Position numbers and translations under genes: made by a program. Below the pieces are notes generated by a model. It searched no databases. It was not told the DNA's origin and saw only the letters and a program-made list of their open reading frames with translations. 5,679 nt of DNA from Cytophagales bacterium (GTDB taxonomy: Bacteria > Bacteroidota > Bacteroidia > Cytophagales > Cyclobacteriaceae): assembly GCA_003537495.1 (NCBI GenBank), contig DPSB01000152.1, positions 1 to 5,679 of the forward strand. Reading direction: 5' to 3'. Shown in pieces: positions 1 through 4,735 of this stretch; positions within the stretch are counted from its first letter, which is position 1, and each line of letters starts with the position of its first letter.

Positions 1-664
1 ATCTAAAACCAACACCGTGGTAGTTTACAATCTGCACCCGCGGGTCGTCTTTTAAATATTTACGCAATTTGGAGATAAACACATCCATCGAGCGACCTAG
101 AAAATAATCATCGTTGCCCCAAACGGCATTTAGAATTTCTTCGCGCTTCAATACGCGGTCTTTATTCTGGCAAAGCAGTTTTAACACTTCGGCTTCCTTT
201 TGTGTAAGTGTTTTTTCGCCCTGGCTGTGTTGTAGGATAAAATTGGTGCAATCAAATTGAAAATCGCCTAAGGCAAAATTAGCAGGTTGTGTGGTGGTAA
301 TACTTCTGCGCAAAAACACTTCTATGCGAAGACAAAGTTCTTCCATGCTAAAAGGTTTTACGATGTAATCGTCACCACCTTTTTTGAAGCCTTCAATTTT
401 ATCTTCCTGCATGGATTTGGCCGTAACAAAAAGAATTGGCACACTCAGATTCTTTTCGCGGATTTGTTGTGCCAACGTAAAGCCATCTTTTTTGGGCATC
501 ATTACATCCAATATGCAGAGATCGAAGTGTTTTTGATTAAAGAGATTCAACCCTTCTTCGCCATTGCTGCATAATGTTACCTGGTAACCCCGCTGCTCCA
601 GGTTGTCCTTAATTACAAAACCGAGATTTGGGTCGTCTTCTGTTAAAAGAATTTTTACTGGCAT
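1..664 (-). CDS. OmpR/PhoB-family response regulator, RprY-like (partial, C-terminus cut by window edge)
   Basis: DNA-binding response regulator of a two-component system; 221 residues are readable from the ATG at 664-662. Residues 1-120 form the receiver domain: acidic pair D10/D11, phospho-acceptor D53 in the run LDVMMPKKDGF, T81 in FVTAK, and K103 in the VKPFSMEEL run. Residues about 128-221 form the winged-helix trans_reg_C domain, with TLTQKEAEVLKLL, the recognition-helix region GRSMDVFISKLRKYL and the terminal wing NYHGVGFR. Family members are usually 225-235 residues, so only a few residues are missing. The gene starts 4 bp after the kinase stop codon on the same strand, so the two are surely cotranscribed and probably translationally coupled; no clear Shine-Dalgarno is seen. 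The receiver wording resembles Bacteroides/Porphyromonas RprY, as I recall that family; orthology is inferred, not tested. Confidence 0.95.
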   Translation of the reverse strand, partial: MPVKILLTEDDPNLGFVIKDNLEQRGYQVTLCSNGEEGLNLFNQKHFDLCILDVMMPKKDGFTLAQQIREKNLSVPILFVTAKSMQEDKIEGFKKGGDDYIVKPFSMEELCLRIEVFLRRSITTTQPANFALGDFQFDCTNFILQHSQGEKTLTQKEAEVLKLLCQNKDRVLKREEILNAVWGNDDYFLGRSMDVFISKLRKYLKDDPRVQIVNYHGVGFR

Positions 665-668
665 AATG

Positions 669-1922
669 TCAAACAAGTGGTAATACGATAGAAAAGCAAC
701 TTCCGTTGCCTGGTTCACTACTTACCGAAATTTTTCCTTTATGTGCCTCTACAATTAGTTTTACATAGCTCAAGCCCAAGCCAAAACCCTTTACATCGTG
801 CAGGTTGCCGGTGGGTACGCGGTAAAACCGGAAAAAAATCTTGCGTTGATCTTCAGGTTTGATACCAATGCCATTATCCTGTATGTCGATTTGAATACTG
901 CCATTTATATTCTGGCTGCGAATTGAAATTTCAGGAGAATTGGTGTTGTATTTAATCGCGTTATCCAACAGGTTAAAAAATACGTTGGTGAGGTGTAGTT
1001 TGTCGGCTGGTAGTTGCGAACGGGTGGCTTGTAAATCGAGCGATATGGTTGATTTGGAATTTATAACATTCGTATTCACAGCATCCTGAATCAACTCGTG
1101 CACATCAACTGTTTCTCTTTTAAGGCCAATATCTTCTTTCTCTAATCTTGCCATTTGCAGCACCCGCTCAACCTGCTGCTTTAGGCGCTGATTTTCGTTT
1201 TCGATAATCGTAGCATAATTGAGTAGGCGTTCGGGCGCCTTTACTATGTTGGGATCTTTTAATACTGCCGTAGAGATCGCAATTGTGGAAAGCGGAGTTT
1301 TAAACTCGTGTGTCATGTTGTTGATAAAGTCTTTTTGAATTTCAGACAAGCGCCTTTGTTTCAAAATCACAAACAACGTGTACACAAAAAAGAAAATCAC
1401 AATCAGCAACACAGCTGATGAAAATCCCCAGATACCCATCTGGCTAATCAGGTTTGCTTCTACTAACGGAAAGCGAACACCAAAATAATAACCATCATTT
1501 CGCCAGGTGGGTAATTCAGAAAAGCTGGCTGGTAAAACTTTTTTTGGTGATACATAATTGCCACCGGCCATACACTTGGTGGCACAATCGTAAACACCGT
1601 ATTCAAAATCGGCCGTTACATGTCTTTTTTCAAATTCAGTAACCAACAAAAACTCAAGCAGGTTATTATCAATAGGGCCGTTTACCAGTACAGTAAAATA
1701 GTTGGTGGAAATCTGGTTAACGAGCGTATTGGCTGGCGATGGCGTTTTATTGATCTCGAGAATTTTATTGGCCACGTTGCTCAGAGCCGCGGTTACATCC
1801 TGATTAAATTGATTTTCCCGGAGATCGTACGCTTTGCGCACCCAATATAGTTGCGTGGCCACAATCCCCACTATGCTTACAGCGGCTAAAACAATTACAA
1901 TTCGCAGGGTTAATCGGCTCAC
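669..1922 (-). CDS. Membrane sensor histidine kinase, RprX-like
   Basis: Inner-membrane sensor kinase of 417 residues, predicted to autophosphorylate and pass phosphate to the adjacent regulator. Domains in order: TM1 about 7-27; extracytoplasmic sensor region about 29-161 of no family I recognise, with a close cysteine pair C113/C117; TM2 about 162-187; HisKA with H205 in NMTHEFKTPL; HATPase_c with N-box N317-N321 (NLLDNAIKYN), G1 box DNGIGI 349-354, F-box FFRFYR 363-368 and G2 box GFGLGL 379-384. All catalytic boxes are intact. There is no HAMP or PAS domain; TM2 leads almost directly into the dimerisation helix. The start is GTG at 1922-1920. An in-frame TAG lies immediately before it, and the next in-frame Met is residue 118, so GTG is the only credible start that keeps the first membrane helix. 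First gene of the kinase-regulator operon. Confidence 0.95.
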   Translation of the reverse strand: MSRLTLRIVIVLAAVSIVGIVATQLYWVRKAYDLRENQFNQDVTAALSNVANKILEINKTPSPANTLVNQISTNYFTVLVNGPIDNNLLEFLLVTEFEKRHVTADFEYGVYDCATKCMAGGNYVSPKKVLPASFSELPTWRNDGYYFGVRFPLVEANLISQMGIWGFSSAVLLIVIFFFVYTLFVILKQRRLSEIQKDFINNMTHEFKTPLSTIAISTAVLKDPNIVKAPERLLNYATIIENENQRLKQQVERVLQMARLEKEDIGLKRETVDVHELIQDAVNTNVINSKSTISLDLQATRSQLPADKLHLTNVFFNLLDNAIKYNTNSPEISIRSQNINGSIQIDIQDNGIGIKPEDQRKIFFRFYRVPTGNLHDVKGFGLGLSYVKLIVEAHKGKISVSSEPGNGSCFSIVLPLV

Positions 1923-1926
1923 CTAA

Positions 1927-1934
1927 CAAAGGTA
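1927..1934 (-). promoter_or_regulatory. Candidate -7 promoter element of the kinase-regulator operon
   Basis: On the minus strand the octamer TACCTTTG fits the Bacteroidota -7 consensus TAnnTTTG exactly and lies only 4 bp before the GTG start of the kinase. No good TTG/TTTG -33 box is found at about 19-21 bp upstream; that stretch instead holds one of the TTAACA repeats, as might be expected of an activator-dependent promoter. If used, transcription would begin at or next to the start codon. The octamer match is direct; the function is inference. Confidence 0.3.
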
Positions 1935-1942
1935 TGCAGTAT

Positions 1943-1999
1943 TTAACAGCCGGGCATACATTAACAAGTCCTTAACACTATATTAGGTACCCGTTAACA
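1943..1999. promoter_or_regulatory. Array of four TTAACA direct repeats, putative response-regulator operator
   Basis: TTAACA occurs at 1943-1948, 1961-1966, 1972-1977 and 1994-1999, all in the same orientation, with start-to-start steps of 18, 11 and 22 bp. The last three are thus one and two helical turns apart. OmpR/PhoB-type regulators bind direct repeats of about this period; Bacillus PhoP, for instance, binds TT(A/T/C)ACA-like hexamers spaced about 11 bp. The array lies between the divergent kinase operon and DUF1573 gene and could control either or both. A relaxed copy, CTAACA, is at 1923-1928. The assignment to the neighbouring regulator is inference. Confidence 0.4.
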
Positions 2000-2033
2000 C
2001 GCGGCCTGCTTTTTGTGCCCGAAGTTTGTATGG

Positions 2034-2068
2034 TTTACAGAAACCCAGTAAGTTTAACCTAAAATTTG
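2034..2068 (+). promoter_or_regulatory. Weak candidate promoter of the DUF1573 gene
   Basis: TTTA at 2034-2037 and TA-AAA-TTTG at 2060-2068 resemble the Bacteroidota -33 and -7 boxes, but the second has one extra base between TA and TTTG. It ends 6 bp before the ATG, so a transcript from it would have almost no leader. A further TTTG is at 2025-2028. Weak evidence only. Confidence 0.18.
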
Positions 2069-2074
2069 AATACT

Positions 2075-2506
2075 ATGAAAAATTGGATGTTCGTAGCGGC
2101 TCTTGTGTTCTGTGCGGCAGCAGTATATGCGCAGCAGGTTCCACAGCCAACCACCTTAAACAAGAATGAAGTTAAAACCGATGTAGCAGTTTTTGGCTGG
2201 GATAATACCACCCACGATTTTGGCAAGATAAAGCAAGGCACTCCGGTTACACACGAGTTTAAATTTACCAACACAGGCAAAGTGCCTTTGGTAATTACCA
2301 ATGTGCAGGCTTCTTGCGGATGTACAACTCCCGCCTGGACGAAAGAACCGGTAATGCCCGGAGGTCAGGGTTTTATTAAAGCGACTTACAATGCAGCTTC
2401 GGCTGGTGCTTTTAGTAAAACAGTTACGGTAACAGCAAACATTGAAACCGGTTTCCTACAGCTTACCATTAAAGGCGAAGTGCTGGCGACTGAAGTGGGT
2501 AAATAA
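2075..2506 (+). CDS. Secreted DUF1573 domain protein
   Basis: Protein of 143 residues. Residues 1-19 form a Sec signal peptide (MKNWMF, hydrophobic stretch, VYA before Q20). The rest is a single DUF1573 domain, an immunoglobulin-like fold common in Bacteroidota: DNTTHDFGKIKQG near 43-55, EFKFTNTGKVPLVI at 61-74, the hallmark SCGCTTP at 80-86, and an MPGGQGFIKATY strand at 94-105. The molecular role of this family is not established; related ASPM/SPD-2/Hydin-like beta-sandwich domains serve as binding modules in envelope proteins. I chose the ATG at 2075 over a TTG nine bases earlier because it gives a standard signal peptide. The gene is divergent from the kinase operon across the TTAACA array and is followed by a strong terminator, so it is probably monocistronic. 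Confidence 0.93.
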   Translation: MKNWMFVAALVFCAAAVYAQQVPQPTTLNKNEVKTDVAVFGWDNTTHDFGKIKQGTPVTHEFKFTNTGKVPLVITNVQASCGCTTPAWTKEPVMPGGQGFIKATYNAASAGAFSKTVTVTANIETGFLQLTIKGEVLATEVGK

Positions 2507-2526
2507 TTTCCGAATAGATCAAAAAG

Positions 2527-2555
2527 AAGGTCAGGCGAAAGTCTGACCTTTTTTG
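2527..2555 (+). terminator. Rho-independent terminator after the DUF1573 gene
   Basis: The stem AAGGTCAGGC (2527-2536) pairs with GTCTGACCTT (2541-2550), with one G-T wobble, around a GAAA tetraloop (2537-2540). The pairing runs into six T residues (2549-2554). Five A residues at 2521-2525 could lengthen the stem by pairing with the T tract. It lies 20 bp after the DUF1573 stop codon. Confidence 0.93.
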
Positions 2556-2576
2556 TTTAGAATTTTATCTTTAACA

Positions 2577-3212
2577 ATGCGTTTTTGTCTTCTCTGTTTC
2601 CTGTTGCTTATTAATCTTAATCTTTTAGCCCAAGGAAATATTAAGACAAATGAAAGCAAATCAAAATTCTTTGTTTTAGCTGGAATTGCCAGATCAGTCT
2701 TTGATGTTGATATACCAGCATCAAAATTTGCAACTCCAGAATTTCGATTGGGTGCTGGGCTTTCTCGAACAATTGGAAAATTTGAGATCAAACCATCTGT
2801 ATTAATAGGTTTAAAAGCAACGCGACCTACATATAGAGTTGGGCAAGTTTATACTCAACCAGGTGTACCGCTATTAATGTTGGATGATGCAGCAAGTGGT
2901 AGAAATCATTTTGTTATTGATGTTCCTCTTGTGATACAATACAACCTTAGGAATCCCATGATAGGATTTAGATTGGGTTTTGATGTACGGTTCTGGACTC
3001 CTAATAACAAAAACGTTGATATACTTACTGCAAAACAAGAAATTGGTTTGCATGGCGGAGGATGCATAAATCTAAAAGGCTTTGGTGTTGGCTTAGATTT
3101 TTATTATGGTTTTACTAAAATTCATGGTGGTAGTATAAACTATAATAGAGATCACTATATTTTCCGGGTGGTGAACGCCTATACTCAGATTACTTTTGAA
3201 TTTCCGCTATAG
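2577..3212 (+). CDS. Predicted outer-membrane beta-barrel protein (PorT/OMP_b-brl-like)
   Basis: Protein of 211 residues. Residues 1-18 are a signal peptide rich in Leu, Phe and Cys, ending LLA before Q19. The mature part alternates short amphipathic strands ending in aromatic or aliphatic residues (for example FFVLAGIARSVF, GFRLGFDVRFW, GVGLDFYYGF) with polar turns, and the chain ends in ITFEFPL, a C-terminal strand pattern typical of barrels. Size and pattern fit the 8-10-stranded small barrel families of Bacteroidota, but no diagnostic motif fixes the exact family or function. I chose the ATG at 2577; a TTG at 2553 would fall inside the terminator T tract. No room remains for an ordinary promoter between terminator and ATG. 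The gene is visibly AT-richer than the DUF1573 gene, and converges with the next gene with 24 bp between stop codons and no clear shared terminator. Confidence 0.72.
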   Translation: MRFCLLCFLLLINLNLLAQGNIKTNESKSKFFVLAGIARSVFDVDIPASKFATPEFRLGAGLSRTIGKFEIKPSVLIGLKATRPTYRVGQVYTQPGVPLLMLDDAASGRNHFVIDVPLVIQYNLRNPMIGFRLGFDVRFWTPNNKNVDILTAKQEIGLHGGGCINLKGFGVGLDFYYGFTKIHGGSINYNRDHYIFRVVNAYTQITFEFPL

Positions 3213-3236
3213 CGCAGAGTTCATGGAAACCGATGA

Positions 3237-3674
3237 TTAATATCCTTTCTTCGAAGTTATCTTAATCACACCCAGCCTTCCTTTTGCGCCATAAGGTTGT
3301 AACTGCACGGAATCTTTGATTACTTCTATAGATTGAATGCTGCCAGGATCGATAGCTGATATGTCATCCACGATTTTACCATCTAACAAATAAAGTGGCT
3401 GATCAGATAGACCATTTTTAGTTGTTACAACCACTACACCAAACTGCCCTTCATCGCCATATAAGTCAATAGCTTCTTTATCTCTTAATACTTTTATTGT
3501 TTCGATCTTTGATGGATCTAGATTTTGTAATGCATTAGTGGAATCCGAGCGCAAATACTTTATTCCATCTATTACCACTATTGGTTGCTTTGGTTTTTCA
3601 CTTTTAGCTGCTGGCTCTTGCGCGTAACAGATACAGGCCATTAGTGTTAATACGAATGCGAATAGTGTTTTCAT
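3237..3674 (-). CDS. Small exported protein of two tandem TonB-plug-like repeats
   Basis: Protein of 145 residues, ATG at 3674-3672. Residues 1-18 are a signal peptide; YA before Q19 suits signal peptidase I, while LMAC (11-14) is a passable lipobox, so lipoprotein attachment is possible. After a Lys/Pro/Glu linker come two related units, 31-88 and 93-144. Each has a V-x-DG or L-x-DG start (VVIDG, YLLDG), a DP-x-x-I-x-(S/T)-I-x-V-(L/I)-(R/K)-D helix segment, YG, then GVVVVTTKNG or GVIKITSKKG. These are the closing motifs of the TonB-dependent receptor plug in SusC-type proteins (VDG, IESIEVLKDA, YG, GVVLITTK). No barrel and no TonB box is present. Similar plug-like units occur at the ends of Bacteroidota M56/BlaR1-type peptidases, from general knowledge. 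Function unknown; a binding or decoy module of the periplasm or outer membrane is a guess. Confidence 0.85.
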   Translation of the reverse strand: MKTLFAFVLTLMACICYAQEPAAKSEKPKQPIVVIDGIKYLRSDSTNALQNLDPSKIETIKVLRDKEAIDLYGDEGQFGVVVVTTKNGLSDQPLYLLDGKIVDDISAIDPGSIQSIEVIKDSVQLQPYGAKGRLGVIKITSKKGY

Positions 3675-3690
3675 GGTTATGCGTTTTGTT

Positions 3691-3721
3691 TAAAGATACT
3701 AATCCCGATGATACATATCAA
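3691..3721 (-). promoter_or_regulatory. Candidate promoter of the plug-repeat gene
   Basis: Reading the minus strand, TTG (3721-3719) is followed after 20 bp by TATCTTTA (3698-3691), close to the Bacteroidota TTG / TAnnTTTG pattern with a final A for G. The second box lies 16 bp before the ATG, giving a short leader. It overlaps the last codons of the DUF2520 gene, so the plug-repeat gene may be transcribed on its own as well as by read-through. The spacing is good; one base is off consensus. Confidence 0.4.
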
Positions 3722-4490
3722 TGATATGCTGACTGATAATACGATAGATTTCGGCCAATCGCTCATCCTCACCTAAAAACTGTAAATGGTTATCTAGAAT
3801 TTCAAGGTCGCCCCGTCTGGCCGGCCCGGTTTGTGCCAACTGCGGCCCGATAGCCATGCTTTTGGTTACCATTTCGGTAATGAGTGGTTTTAGCCAATTA
3901 TAATCAAGCGAGTTTTGTTGCATTACCTGTTGCGCAAGTGTAAGCATGTGGTTGGTAAAGTTGGAAGCAAACACTGCGGCCACATGCAAGGCCTTGCGTT
4001 CTTCTGAGGTAATCTTACGCACTTGTTTGCTTAAACTTTTTGCCAACAGCATTACCGCACCAGCGGCTTCATCGGTTAATGTTTCTACAAATAGTGGAAT
4101 GGTGGAGAAATCAACCTTGCGTTCTTTGCTGAAAGTTTGCAACGCATACAAAACACCTACATGCGGTGTGGCTGCATATTGCAACTCAGTTATCGGTATA
4201 CTTCCTGATGTATGAATCAAAATAGCATCATCGGGTAATATGATTTCGCGGGCAACTTGTGCAATGGCTTCATCGCGCACTGCCACAATAAAAATAGAAG
4301 AAGTACTGGTTGAAAAATCGAGGGTGGCTTTTACTTCGGCCTGGTACAAACGTTCTGTAAGGGCTTCGGCATGTTGCGGGTTAGGACTATAAACCTCTTT
4401 CACCACAAACCCCGCGTTATCCAAAGCCGGGGCCAAATGCCAGGCTAAGTTGCCCGAACCAATAAACGATAAGAAAACCTGAGCTGCCAT
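3699..4490 (-). CDS. Rossmann-like and DUF2520 domain protein (putative NAD(P)-dependent oxidoreductase)
   Basis: Cytoplasmic protein of 263 residues, ATG at 4490-4488. The N-terminal half (about 1-125) is a Rossmann fold with the dinucleotide-binding loop FIGSGNLAWHLAPAL (9-23), an IFIVAVRDEAI strand-helix step near 66-76 and an ILIHTSGSIP segment near 90-99, as in the ProC/ketopantoate-reductase/F420-dependent NADP reductase superfamily. The C-terminal half is the helical DUF2520 domain, with KALHVAAVFASNFTNHM (about 166-182), MVTKSMAIGP and the TGPARRGD run near the end. Length matches the family (about 250-290). The substrate of this family is not established, and an oxidoreductase role rests on the fold alone. 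The 24 bp to the downstream plug-repeat gene allow cotranscription, although that gene also has its own candidate promoter. Confidence 0.93.
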   Translation of the reverse strand: MAAQVFLSFIGSGNLAWHLAPALDNAGFVVKEVYSPNPQHAEALTERLYQAEVKATLDFSTSTSSIFIVAVRDEAIAQVAREIILPDDAILIHTSGSIPITELQYAATPHVGVLYALQTFSKERKVDFSTIPLFVETLTDEAAGAVMLLAKSLSKQVRKITSEERKALHVAAVFASNFTNHMLTLAQQVMQQNSLDYNWLKPLITEMVTKSMAIGPQLAQTGPARRGDLEILDNHLQFLGEDERLAEIYRIISQHIIDMYHRD

Positions 4491-4735
4491 TTAACTATAT
4501 GATTATACACTTAACTAAACCAACAGAACTAAAAATTTCTACTGTCTGAATTCCTTCCTGATTTATTTGATTCTTATGATTTTTTGATCGCAGTTCTTTT
4601 CAGGCGACTATTCGTCATTTGTAACTTTTTTGTTCTATTGCTACCATTAAAAATAAATAAAACCATGATATTAATCAGTTCGGCATGTAAAATCGCATGC
4701 TACCTTTCGGTCCAATAAAGTCAATAGAAAGATTT
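4491..4735. other. AT-rich divergent intergenic region without a gene
   Basis: This region separates the DUF2520 gene (leftward) from the CoA-transferase gene (rightward) and must hold promoters for both. Visible items are a perfect heptamer repeat TTAACTA at 4491-4497 and 4511-4517 (20 bp apart) just upstream of the DUF2520 start, T-rich runs around 4579-4585 and 4626-4631, and two GCATG copies 12 bp apart (4683 and 4695), the second in the palindrome GCATGC. I see no terminator hairpin, RNA gene or credible coding sequence. Confidence 0.6.
4679..4708 (+). promoter_or_regulatory. Weak candidate promoter of the CoA-transferase gene
   Basis: TTC (4679-4681), 19 bp, then TACCTTTC (4701-4708) matches the spacing and most bases of the Bacteroidota TTG / TAnnTTTG promoter, with the last G replaced by C in both boxes. 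The second box ends 27 bp before the ATG, a normal leader length. An alternative is TTTG at 4618-4621 with TACCATTA at 4642-4649. Confidence 0.25.

Noticed and set aside
287..574. Plus-strand open frame of 95 codons
   Set aside because: It lies wholly inside the response-regulator gene on the other strand, whose domains are complete and well conserved; its product has low-complexity, Phe-rich composition and no motif.
1454..1850. Two overlapping plus-strand open frames
   Set aside because: Both are antisense to the sensor region of the histidine kinase and show no recognisable domain or start context.
2059..2301. Minus-strand open frame of 80 codons
   Set aside because: Antisense to the DUF1573 signal peptide and domain; the plus-strand protein has the family hallmark SCGCTTP.
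2531..2791. Minus-strand open frame of 86 codons
   Set aside because: Antisense to the barrel gene and running into the terminator hairpin; no motif.
3213..3236. Bidirectional terminator between the convergent barrel and plug-repeat genes
   Set aside because: I found no stable stem with a T tract on either strand in or near the 24-bp gap.
4683..4700. GCATG direct repeat and GCATGC palindrome as an operator
   Set aside because: Too short, and only two copies, to separate from chance without conservation data.
4665..4718. Seventeen-codon plus-strand frame starting ATGATATTAATC, a possible leader peptide
   Set aside because: No Shine-Dalgarno, no attenuator hairpin after it and no regulatory codon run; chance is enough to explain it.
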